Source of the DNA: Paenibacillus baekrokdamisoli
GTDB taxonomy: Bacteria; Bacillota; Bacilli; Paenibacillales; Paenibacillaceae
DNA: 64,000 nt
Direction: 5' to 3'
NCBI RefSeq assembly: GCF_003945345.1
Contig: NZ_AP019308.1
Coordinates: 2,480,001-2,544,000, forward strand
Shown: positions 8,221 through 15,363 of the stretch, in pieces
How the letters are laid out: each line of letters starts with the position of its first letter
Numbering within the stretch: position 1 is the stretch's first letter
Position numbers and translations under genes: made by a program
The notes under the pieces: generated by a model
Told to the model about the DNA's origin: nothing
The model's database searches: none
The model's input: only the letters and a program-made list of their open reading frames with translations

Positions 8221-8985
8221 TTAAATGAGCTTTTGCCTTTTCAATACAACCAACAACCGATAGAAGTCCAATCCTCCGCCATTTGGCGTATCGATGAGCT
8301 TCGCTTTTATAGCTGCATCTACTGCATCCTTAGCCCAGCTTGGGACATCCATTGCAGATTTCCCCTTAAGATCTGCTACTTGTGTTTCTAGCGTTGTGAT
8401 TCTCACTGCTTGATCAGACACTGTCTGATTCTGCGTATTCAGGCCAGCCGAAAGCTGGGTTACTATATCCTGCAAAGCTTGGAATGCTTTCTTTTCCGCA
8501 TCTGTCATCGGTTGATCCTCCTCTGCCTTCACGTCATATTGAATGAGACTGTTCGAATCAATAATGGATTTGATTTGACTTGCATAGCTTGGATCGGTAG
8601 CGTAACCACATGCCTGAAGCATATCAGCCTGCTGCTTGGGAGTCTGAGCAGACCGAACACGATCATAACGGCTCTTCATAAATAATAGATCCTGATCTTT
8701 GTAAAAGTCATAAATAGAATCATAAGCTCTGAATGCTGCGATAATATCAACTCGCTGGTTGTTATACACCTCCCAGGTTCCTTTGTTAATAATTGCACCT
8801 CTCCAGTACGCATTCGGCGTTCCGCTTCCGACTTTATAACCACCAAGATTGTTCCAGCTTGGTAAATTTCCTCCCGTTTCCAGCCAGTTCTGGGCAAGTC
8901 TTACCGATGGGAACATGAAAGAGCCTTCCATTCGAACCTGAACTGCGATTGGCGCGAGCTTGTTGAAGAATTGTTCCTTATTCAA
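8221..8985 (-). CDS. Glucosaminidase-domain cell wall hydrolase (endolysin-like)
   Basis: A 254-residue protein whose first 150 residues form a FlgJ/LytB-type N-acetylglucosaminidase domain: FMFPSVRLAQNWLETGGN contains the likely catalytic Glu, followed by NNLGGYKV and the RVDIIAAFRAY segment. It cleaves the glycan strands of peptidoglycan. There is no signal peptide, consistent with a holin-dependent endolysin. The C-terminal third has a heptad-like coiled coil (LNTQNQTVSDQAVRITTLET) and a WAKDAVDAAIKAKLI segment typical of Paenibacillus phage lysins and tail proteins. The TTG at 8985 is preferred over one at 8991 because GGAGGTGA lies 6 nt upstream. It pairs with the holin gene just downstream. 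Confidence 0.8.
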   Translation of the reverse strand: MNKEQFFNKLAPIAVQVRMEGSFMFPSVRLAQNWLETGGNLPSWNNLGGYKVGSGTPNAYWRGAIINKGTWEVYNNQRVDIIAAFRAYDSIYDFYKDQDLLFMKSRYDRVRSAQTPKQQADMLQACGYATDPSYASQIKSIIDSNSLIQYDVKAEEDQPMTDAEKKAFQALQDIVTQLSAGLNTQNQTVSDQAVRITTLETQVADLKGKSAMDVPSWAKDAVDAAIKAKLIDTPNGGGLDFYRLLVVLKRQKLI

Positions 8986-9158
8986 TTTCAATCACCTCCA
9001 GCTCTTGTCCTAATTTCGTCTATACCTTTATATATGAAACTAGGGCAAGAATCGAAACGGACAAGTGCCAGTATGGCAGGATGGCAGCATGACGAACGCC
9101 TAACCTTTCTTTTGCATACGATGAATAACCAACTTTTATAGGCGAAAGGGTGCTCCAA

Positions 9159-10565
9159 GTGGAAATTCAATTGACTCCGCTGCACTATGTATACCTGTCG
9201 TTCATTGTTTTCATCATGGCTCTTCTTATTAAGCGCAGAGATACGACACTGATCTGTGTCGTCGGGATCTTTGCACTCGGCTTAATTGCCACTGAGAGTT
9301 TGAGCGGTTCTGTAAGCGCTATATTTAACAGCTTTATCTATGCGATCAAAGAATTGATTGGAACGATTCTGATCATATCCATCATTGTCGCTATGAGCCG
9401 AATTCTTATCCGAACCGGGGTCAACGAAATGATGGTTGCGCCGCTGACTCGCTTCTTACGAACACCTGCACTAGCTTTCTGGGGCATAGGTATCATTATG
9501 ATGCTCACCTCTTGGTTCTTCTGGCCTTCACCCGGTGTTGCCCTCATTGGTGCCGTCCTCCTGCCAGTTGCTGTACGAGTTGGCTTGCCTGCACTCGGGG
9601 CTGCTATGGCAATGAACTTATTCGGGCACGGAATTGCATTGTCTGGGGATTATATTATTCAAGGCGCACCAAAATTAACCGCTGACGCAGCGGGATTACC
9701 GGTATCATCCGTAATGGAAGCTAGTATCCCGCTTGTCATTGTAATGGGTCTGGTAACAACAGTGGCTGCTTTCTGGATGATGCGCAGAGATATGAAACGG
9801 GGGACATGGAGAGATGGACTGGTCGTGCAAAGCAAAGCTTCGAATAGGAATACGGACGATACGGATGTCAAAATCCCCCTACCTTACCGTACCAAACAAG
9901 CATTAGCTATTGCCATCCCACTGCTGTTTCTGGTCGATGTTGTAGCGATGTTCGTGCTGAAGCTGCAAGGCGGAGATGCAACGGCGCTTATTGGTGGTAC
10001 AGCTGTATTCATCTTGATCGTTGTCACGATGCTGGCTCATCGGAATCAAGGTCTGGAGCAGACGACCTCCTATCTCATTGAGGGCTTTCAGTTCGGGTTC
10101 AAAGTCTTCGGTCCCGTTATTCCAATTGCGGCCTTCTTTTACTTGGGCGATGCTGCCTTCACGGAGCTGTTCGGTAAAGTGTTACCAGCTGGCTCACACG
10201 GCATTGTCAATGACTTAGGTGTAGCACTCGCCAACCATGTGCCGGTTAATCAAGCAGTCAGTGCTATAACCCTCACTGTCACAGGTGCCATTACAGGTCT
10301 TGATGGATCAGGCTTCTCCGGTATATCCCTTGCCGGATCGATCGCACATCTCTTCGCCACTGCAATTGGTTCGGGAGCGGCGACACTTACCGCACTTGGG
10401 CAGATTGCTGCGATATGGGTTGGAGGAGGTACTCTTATTCCATGGGCACTCATTCCAGCTGCGGCAATCTGTGGAGTCGATCCATTCGAGCTTGCCCGCC
10501 GCAACTTGAAACCAGTATTACTCGGACTAGGCGTAACGACAATTGTCGCTATGTTCATTATCTAA
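9159..10565 (+). CDS. Polytopic permease of the ion-transporter type, substrate unknown
   Basis: A 468-residue integral membrane protein with about 12 hydrophobic segments and a central hydrophilic loop near residues 210-240. Repeated Gly-rich re-entrant-like stretches (FFWPSPGVALIGAVLLPVAV, GLDGSGFSGISLAGSIAHLF) recall carboxylate/gluconate transporters of the IT superfamily such as GntP, DcuC or lactate permease. I do not recognise a specific family. A GTG at 9159 is chosen with AAAGGG 8 nt upstream; a GTG at 9150 is the alternative. It is one of only two plus-strand genes in the window, stands alone and has its own terminator. A role in carboxylate uptake or efflux is only inferred from fold-like features. 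Confidence 0.7.
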   Translation: MEIQLTPLHYVYLSFIVFIMALLIKRRDTTLICVVGIFALGLIATESLSGSVSAIFNSFIYAIKELIGTILIISIIVAMSRILIRTGVNEMMVAPLTRFLRTPALAFWGIGIIMMLTSWFFWPSPGVALIGAVLLPVAVRVGLPALGAAMAMNLFGHGIALSGDYIIQGAPKLTADAAGLPVSSVMEASIPLVIVMGLVTTVAAFWMMRRDMKRGTWRDGLVVQSKASNRNTDDTDVKIPLPYRTKQALAIAIPLLFLVDVVAMFVLKLQGGDATALIGGTAVFILIVVTMLAHRNQGLEQTTSYLIEGFQFGFKVFGPVIPIAAFFYLGDAAFTELFGKVLPAGSHGIVNDLGVALANHVPVNQAVSAITLTVTGAITGLDGSGFSGISLAGSIAHLFATAIGSGAATLTALGQIAAIWVGGGTLIPWALIPAAAICGVDPFELARRNLKPVLLGLGVTTIVAMFII

Positions 10566-10585
10566 TGAGTGGCATCTATTGTTAA

Positions 10586-10622
10586 AACCCGGTGCTGCGC
10601 CATTATAGCGTATCACCGGGTT
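10586..10622 (+). terminator. Terminator of the plus-strand permease gene
   Basis: AACCCGGTG pairs perfectly with CACCGGGTT over 9 bp around a 19-nt loop, 20 bp after the stop codon, and ends in ATTCTT. Confidence 0.75.
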
Positions 10623-10669
10623 ATTCTTGCTTCCAGGATTAAGTTAACGTTGAACAAATTGTCTCCTTG

Positions 10670-11122
10670 CTAGCTGGTTTCGCGGTCGCGATCTCTGCCT
10701 CTTAAACCTGCAAGACCAATTAATCCAAGCAGACCCAACCAGCCCCAGTTAAATTTATTCGTAGTGGTTGCTGTCACAGCCTTGGTTTTGTACAAATTAG
10801 CATGCATCGAGTCAAAGGATTTGGTGCCATAATTCGTGTAGGTATTGGGAGTTGTTGATTCAATCCCATAGCTGCGCATCCTTGGTGAAACGGATTGCGT
10901 TTCATTCTGGCCACCGGTATTGGATGAATGATAATAACTGCCGTATGGATCAATTGTTTGAGGAACTGTCGTGCCCTTCAACGTATCCGTGTTGTAATTA
11001 TTCGTACTATATGCCCCGCTTCCTCCCGTCGACGTTGCACTTTCGAAAGCAAGGACAGGTACAGCGAACACCGATATAGCCAATGTCGTACTAATCGAGA
11101 TACTTGCAAGAAGCTTCTTCAC
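10670..11122 (-). CDS. Secreted WGxxGxxG family protein
   Basis: A 150-residue exported protein. The signal peptide is clear (basic start, hydrophobic core, VPVLAFES cleavage region). The mature part is low-complexity, rich in Ser, Thr, Asn, Tyr and Gly, with no Cys. The C-terminus has a tripartite layout: a WGWLGLLGLIGLAGL segment that is both the WGxxGxxG motif and a short membrane helix, then an Arg/Asp cluster (RGRDRDRE). This resembles bacterial C-terminal sorting tags. The start is GTG, with GGAGG 7 nt upstream. Function is unknown; surface anchoring or processing is inferred from the tail. The gene stands alone between the permease and tatD. Confidence 0.8.
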   Translation of the reverse strand: MKKLLASISISTTLAISVFAVPVLAFESATSTGGSGAYSTNNYNTDTLKGTTVPQTIDPYGSYYHSSNTGGQNETQSVSPRMRSYGIESTTPNTYTNYGTKSFDSMHANLYKTKAVTATTTNKFNWGWLGLLGLIGLAGLRGRDRDRETS

Positions 11123-11200
11123 ACCAAGACCTCCGATTATTTTTTTTGCGTTCCCCCTTGTTTTCTCCTGTTCAGGATTCCTTTATGCTTGCCAAAACAA

Positions 11201-11243
11201 GCAAAAACCCGGAGTCAGCACTACTTAGCGCCGACCCCAGGTT
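11201..11243 (-). terminator. Terminator of the thiamine-precursor/tatD operon
   Basis: A 17-bp stem (11206-11222 with 11227-11243) in which all four non-Watson-Crick positions are G-U pairs on the minus-strand RNA, followed by five T. It overlaps the tatD stop codon. Because the wobbles pair only on this strand, it is directional. Confidence 0.85.
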
Positions 11244-12054
11244 ATTTGTAGAAATTCATGGCATTCATAAGCAGCTTTTCTTCTGCTTCCGTTATCGAAA
11301 TCCCTTTGAGAAGGGCAATTGTTGCAGCAACCTCCTGCACCATGGCCGGCTTGGTGGCTTGCCCTTGGAAGGGGCCTTCGAACGGCCACGGCCCATCGGT
11401 TTCTGTCATCATTAGCTCAATCGGATACTTCTGTACCAAACGTCTAATTTCTTCTTCATATGCAACATCAGGCGTTATGGAAATCGAATAACCAGCCTTG
11501 ATCATGCGATCAATTACAGAATCTGATCCTTTGAACCAATGAAAATGCGCTCTGCGTACCCCATATTGTTCGAGAAGATCACAGGCTTTATCAGCATCCT
11601 CATATACAGCGTGAAGTATTATCGGCCGATCCAGCTCTGCAGCCAACGCAACAAACGTCTCGAGTAAAACGATATAAGCCCCTTCGTCAAAAGAACGCCC
11701 TTCCGCTTCAGCCTCTATTCGCGAATAATAAGGAAGTCCAACCTCACCGATCGCAAATGACTCCTTGTCAGCAAACCGTTCACGAATCCACAGCAGCAAA
11801 GTATTCAGCTCTTCTTGATCTGGTAGAGGCTGTTCGGGATGGAAGCCATAGGCAGGTAAAACTTGACCTGGATAACGAGCTGCCAATGTCCGATTCGTTT
11901 GACTAGAATGCAAATGCATCGATACCGCTACAACTGCGGCGATACCACCATCTGCAAATGCCTCATGGAGCAGGGCATCACGTTCTTCCTCTGCATATAA
12001 ATCCAAGTGAATATGGGCATCCATCCATTTCCCCATCTTTTTAGCCTTATTCAT
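11242..12054 (-). CDS. TatD-family metal-dependent hydrolase
   Basis: A 270-residue TIM-barrel hydrolase of the TatD/amidohydrolase superfamily. Metal ligands are visible: DAHIHLD near residue 12, the Glu in AIGEVGLPY, ILHAVYED, HFHWFKG and TETDGPW near residue 200. TatD proteins are generally metal-dependent nucleases or phosphoesterases; this shorter, divergent form could act on another substrate. It lies 52 bp after thiZ with no terminator between, so it is probably the last gene of the TPP-controlled operon, and a role in salvage of thiamine-related compounds is possible but not shown. The ATG at 12054 follows a GGAGGT site at longer than usual spacing; an upstream GTG at 12078 is the alternative. 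Confidence 0.8.
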   Translation of the reverse strand: MNKAKKMGKWMDAHIHLDLYAEEERDALLHEAFADGGIAAVVAVSMHLHSSQTNRTLAARYPGQVLPAYGFHPEQPLPDQEELNTLLLWIRERFADKESFAIGEVGLPYYSRIEAEAEGRSFDEGAYIVLLETFVALAAELDRPIILHAVYEDADKACDLLEQYGVRRAHFHWFKGSDSVIDRMIKAGYSISITPDVAYEEEIRRLVQKYPIELMMTETDGPWPFEGPFQGQATKPAMVQEVAATIALLKGISITEAEEKLLMNAMNFYK

Positions 12055-12106
12055 AAGAATAAGAACACCTCCTACCACTAGATCTTTTCACCCTTACTTC
12101 AAGATG

Positions 12107-12865
12107 TTAGGGCTTAAGCTGATCATAAATTTCCCGTTTAAGCTCATTAAAAGTAGGATCGCTCCACAATTCATCCCTGCGAGGCCTAGCAAATGGAACT
12201 ACTACTTCCCGGATAATCGTAGCAGGAGCCGTCGATAGAATAAGAATACGATCTGACAAAAGCAAGGCTTCCTCAATACTGTGTGTGACGAAAAGTACGG
12301 AGCGTCGATTCTCTTCCCAAAGTGATAACAGCCAGGTCTGCATCTGCATCCGCGTTAAAGCATCAAGTGCACCGAATGGCTCATCTAAACACATTAAAGG
12401 CTGCGGAGAGAGAAGTGCCCGTAAGAAAGATACACGCTGCTGCATGCCGCCTGACAATACGTGTGGATAAGAATCACCTATTTCTCCATGGAGTCCTACA
12501 CGTTCCAGCCACTCCCGAGCTTTTATTCTTGCTTCCTTCCGATCCATTCCAGCGATATCTAGTGCAAGCTCAATATTGCCGGCAACGGTTAACCATGGCA
12601 TTAGCGAGGCCTGCTGCGGCATATAGGCAATATTGCCTCTCTCACCGATCGTTCTTCGACCCTTGATTCTGATTTCTCCAAGGTTAGGAACATCCAACCC
12701 GCCAATGAGATGAAATAGCGTCGTTTTCCCGCTTCCAGACGGGCCGATTAAAGAAACAAACTCGCCTTCCTTCACTTGAAACGTCACATTGGAGAGAACG
12801 GGCTTGCTGGATAATGGTACGTCAAAGCTCTTCGTTACGCCATCAACTTCCAAAACAAACGACAT
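12107..12865 (-). CDS. thiZ: HMP/thiamine-precursor ABC transporter, ATP-binding subunit ThiZ
   Basis: The 252-residue ATPase of a NitT/TauT-like importer. Walker A (GPSGSGKT), the signature LSGGMQQRV and Walker B (LMCLDEPFGALD), with the switch His in VTHSIEEAL, are all present. It powers uptake through ThiX of a substrate bound by ThiY, inferred to be hydroxymethylpyrimidine or formylaminopyrimidine because of the TPP riboswitch. The ATG at 12865 is chosen since AGGAGG lies 9 nt upstream; an ATG at 12874 abuts that site. It follows thiX by 5 bp. Confidence 0.88.
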   Translation of the reverse strand: MSFVLEVDGVTKSFDVPLSSKPVLSNVTFQVKEGEFVSLIGPSGSGKTTLFHLIGGLDVPNLGEIRIKGRRTIGERGNIAYMPQQASLMPWLTVAGNIELALDIAGMDRKEARIKAREWLERVGLHGEIGDSYPHVLSGGMQQRVSFLRALLSPQPLMCLDEPFGALDALTRMQMQTWLLSLWEENRRSVLFVTHSIEEALLLSDRILILSTAPATIIREVVVPFARPRRDELWSDPTFNELKREIYDQLKP

Positions 12866-12870
12866 CCCGC

Positions 12871-13635
12871 TCATCCTCCTTTGCTCGGTGTTCGACCACG
12901 AAGGAATAATCGCTCTGCCAAACTAATTGCACCGAATATAATCAAGCTGATAAAAATAATAATTGCGATCGCACAGAAGATTTTGGCGGTCTCAAAACCA
13001 TTACGGGACAGAAGCATGTAATAACCGAGCCCTTTACTTGCCCCGATCGACTCTGCGTAGATCGCACTAATTACACTATAAGATGCTGCAATCTTAAGTC
13101 CCGAGAACAAATAAGGAATCGAATTCGGAAGCTCTAACCGCCAGAACTGCTGCCGTTTCGTGGCACCGATCATTCTCATATAGGTGACTAGCTTAGGATC
13201 ACTTTGCATAAGACCGGTCAGCATGGCAACTGCAATGGGGAAAAAACAAACAATGATAATCAATATAACTCTTGGTAGGATTCCGAAGCCAAACCACAAT
13301 ACCAGCAGCGGCCCTAAAGCCATAATCGGCACATTTTGTGTGAGCACGAGCAGTGGATAGAAACCGGATTTGGCACCTGGAATAAGATGCAGCAAAGCGG
13401 CGAGCACGAAGCCCGCCGCTGCACCTGCCGTAAATCCGAGTAAGGTAACACCCAAAGTTGCCAGCGTATGATCGAGTAAAGGTGAAGCATCCGTAATCGC
13501 CTGCATCATGATCACATAAGGTGATGGAAGAACGAATGGACGGATATCGAATACTACGACCACCGCTTGCCAACTTAGCAGCAGGAACAACATAACCGCG
13601 ACTGGCGGCCATATTTTACGAATATTATTGCCCAT
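12871..13635 (-). CDS. thiX: HMP/thiamine-precursor ABC transporter permease ThiX
   Basis: A 254-residue permease of the NitT/TauT/SsuC-like family with about six membrane helices, starting with VAVMLFLLLSWQAVVVVF. The EAA-type loop MRMIGATKRQQFWRLELP (near residue 170) fits docking to ThiZ. Its start overlaps the end of the thiamine-binding protein gene by 11 nt and its stop is 5 bp before thiZ, showing tight operon organisation. Substrate is inferred from the riboswitch and ThiY. Confidence 0.88.
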   Translation of the reverse strand: MGNNIRKIWPPVAVMLFLLLSWQAVVVVFDIRPFVLPSPYVIMMQAITDASPLLDHTLATLGVTLLGFTAGAAAGFVLAALLHLIPGAKSGFYPLLVLTQNVPIMALGPLLVLWFGFGILPRVILIIIVCFFPIAVAMLTGLMQSDPKLVTYMRMIGATKRQQFWRLELPNSIPYLFSGLKIAASYSVISAIYAESIGASKGLGYYMLLSRNGFETAKIFCAIAIIIFISLIIFGAISLAERLFLRGRTPSKGG

Positions 13636-13927
13636 CAGGGTATTTCTCCAGCAGCCTTCCCATGGAAGCTCCGCTGCTTGGATTGTAATAAACTTTAATT
13701 TGTGAAATAACAGAAGGACAGCCCTTAGCTGTCATAGCGTCATTCATTTCTTGCACGATGGCGAGCAGATTGCTCAATTCGCCTTCCATTGTTGTTTCTA
13801 ATGGAGCCACGCGATAAGGAACGCCAGATGCTTTTATAATCTCAATTGCCCGGTCCACGTAAGGAATGACGCTCTCGCCACCCGGTGTCGTCGGTAATAT
13901 TTGAATGCTTAGTAGTGCGTTTGCCAT
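13625..13927 (-). CDS. Thiamine-binding protein of the MTH1187/YkoF-like family
   Basis: A 100-residue cytoplasmic protein with the MTH1187/YqgV (DUF77) pattern: ALLSIQILPT at the start, a central TTMEGELSNLLAIVQEM segment and ISQIKVYYNP near the end. Members fold as ferredoxin-like tetramers and some bind thiamine or its pyrimidine moiety. Here it is embedded between the binding lipoprotein ThiY (41 bp upstream) and the permease (11-nt overlap) under the TPP riboswitch. A role as intracellular carrier or sensor for the imported pyrimidine is inferred. Confidence 0.85.
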   Translation of the reverse strand: MANALLSIQILPTTPGGESVIPYVDRAIEIIKASGVPYRVAPLETTMEGELSNLLAIVQEMNDAMTAKGCPSVISQIKVYYNPSSGASMGRLLEKYPDGQ

Positions 13928-13968
13928 AGGATTCGCTTCCCTTCTGTATCTAGCTTAGTAGGAATGGT

Positions 13969-14988
13969 TTATTCAGGGATAAATGTATTCGTGAACGCTT
14001 TGTCCACATCTAGTTCCTTCTTGAGCAGCTTATGATCGAACATCCAGCCTGCATAGTTTGCCCATACATCCCGCTTTTGTTCGCCCCAACGCTTTGCATC
14101 ATCTTGATACTTCGGACTGATCCACTTCTGGCTCGCCCGAACAAGATCTGCATTCAGGTCAGGTACTGCTTTAATCAACACCTCAGCGGCATCATCGGGA
14201 TGATCAATTGCGAACTTGTAGCCTTCTGCCGACGCCGTAACGAAGGCTTGAACGATATCCTTGTGGTCTGTGATCATTTTCTCATTGGTTTCAAGTATCG
14301 GTGTGTAATAATCCAGCTTTTTGCTGTAATCTGTCAAATAAATCATGTTAATCTTCTCACCGCGAAGCTCTGCTTCCACACCCGTCCATCCGTAGAAAAT
14401 CCATGCGAAGTCAATGTTTTTCTTAACCGCCGTGAAGAAATCAGCTTCGCCGATGCTGACGATTTTCACTTTCTTCACATCTGCCTTCTCTTCCTGCATG
14501 AGAGATTCGATGACTGCAGCTTCAGCAGGCGAGCCCCATCCGCCATACGTTTTACCTTCAAAATCCTTCGGTGATTTGATATTCTTGTCTGCAGGCGAGG
14601 CAAACCCGGATGTATTGTGCTGAATGATCGCTGCAATGGAAACGAGCGGCACGCCTTGAATTCTTGCCTGTGTTACGCCCTCTTGATAACCGACGCCAAA
14701 GTCCGCTGCACCTGTCGCAACCATCGTATCTGCACCAGCTTCACCGGGTTGAATGATCTCCACATCAAGACCCTGCTTCTTGAAAAATCCTTTGTCCCGC
14801 GCAACATATAGGCCGGTGTGGTTTGTATTCGGTGTCCAGTCAAGCACGACCTTTACTTTAGTGAGCGGTTTGTCTGCAGCGGCTTGTGTTTGCTCTTTGT
14901 TAGCTGCTCCGCAGCCTGTTAGCGCTAAAACGAGCGCAAGCCCCATGATCCCCCATTTTGCCTTATTCCAATGATTCCTGCTTCCCAT
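13969..14988 (-). CDS. thiY: HMP/thiamine-precursor binding lipoprotein ThiY
   Basis: A 339-residue extracellular binding protein of the NMT1/THI5-like family. The signal peptide ends in the lipobox LALTGC with the lipid cysteine at residue 26. The mature part begins VKVVLDWTPNTNHTGLYVA, the classic THI5-like motif, and contains the EAGADTMVATGAADFGVGYQ ligand-site region. In Bacillus ThiY binds formylaminopyrimidine salvaged from degraded thiamine. A GGAGAGGAG site precedes the ATG. It is the first gene after the TPP riboswitch and attenuator. Confidence 0.92.
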   Translation of the reverse strand: MGSRNHWNKAKWGIMGLALVLALTGCGAANKEQTQAAADKPLTKVKVVLDWTPNTNHTGLYVARDKGFFKKQGLDVEIIQPGEAGADTMVATGAADFGVGYQEGVTQARIQGVPLVSIAAIIQHNTSGFASPADKNIKSPKDFEGKTYGGWGSPAEAAVIESLMQEEKADVKKVKIVSIGEADFFTAVKKNIDFAWIFYGWTGVEAELRGEKINMIYLTDYSKKLDYYTPILETNEKMITDHKDIVQAFVTASAEGYKFAIDHPDDAAEVLIKAVPDLNADLVRASQKWISPKYQDDAKRWGEQKRDVWANYAGWMFDHKLLKKELDVDKAFTNTFIPE

Positions 14989-15049
14989 AATACGATTGCT
15001 CCTCTCCAGTTATCCAAGATGAGCGACAAGCTAGTCAGACCCTGAGAAA

Positions 15050-15083
15050 TAAGAAAAGCGCCCTCCGATTGGAAGACGCTTGA
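15050..15083 (-). terminator. Riboswitch-controlled terminator before thiY
   Basis: An 11-bp stem with two G-U pairs (15058-15068 with 15073-15083, 4-nt loop) followed by TTCTTATTT on the minus strand, about 60 bp upstream of thiY and 80 bp after the TPP aptamer. It is the probable expression platform: with TPP bound, transcription should end here. Confidence 0.8.
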
Positions 15084-15162
15084 AAGTTGCTCTGTACAAT
15101 TCATTCCGCTTAAAAGCACCTTAAACAAGGTGTTCACAGTGGTTGAGAATTGGTTACAACGC

Positions 15163-15253
15163 GATTTCCTACGCTGGCATTATCCAGATCAGGTTTAAGG
15201 GTCGGGATTATTAAGGTATCCCCTCTCAGCCGGCTATCTCCAGCTCCCCCTGT
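15163..15253 (-). ncRNA. TPP riboswitch (THI element)
   Basis: The minus strand shows the conserved THI-box segments in order: GGGGGAGCTGGAGATAGC, GGCTGAGAGGGGATACC, GACCCTTAAACCTGATCTGG and ATAATGCCAGCGTAGG. These form the two arms that bind the pyrimidine and diphosphate of TPP. It controls the thiY/thiamine-binding/thiX/thiZ/tatD operon. Confidence 0.97.
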
Positions 15254-15278
15254 CTATTCAGTTATTGTCGCACAACCC

Positions 15279-15284
15279 ATTATA
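15279..15284 (-). promoter_or_regulatory. Extended -10 promoter of the TPP-controlled operon
   Basis: TGTTATAAT on the minus strand gives a perfect TATAAT with the TG extension. It lies about 25 bp before the riboswitch. The -35 region is weak, as is common with extended -10 elements. Confidence 0.65.
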
Positions 15285-15363
15285 ACAAACAATGCGATAA
15301 ATTCCACTGTTATTATTAGATATCTACCAGAAGCTATGCTTCACCAAGTATCCTCCACACATT

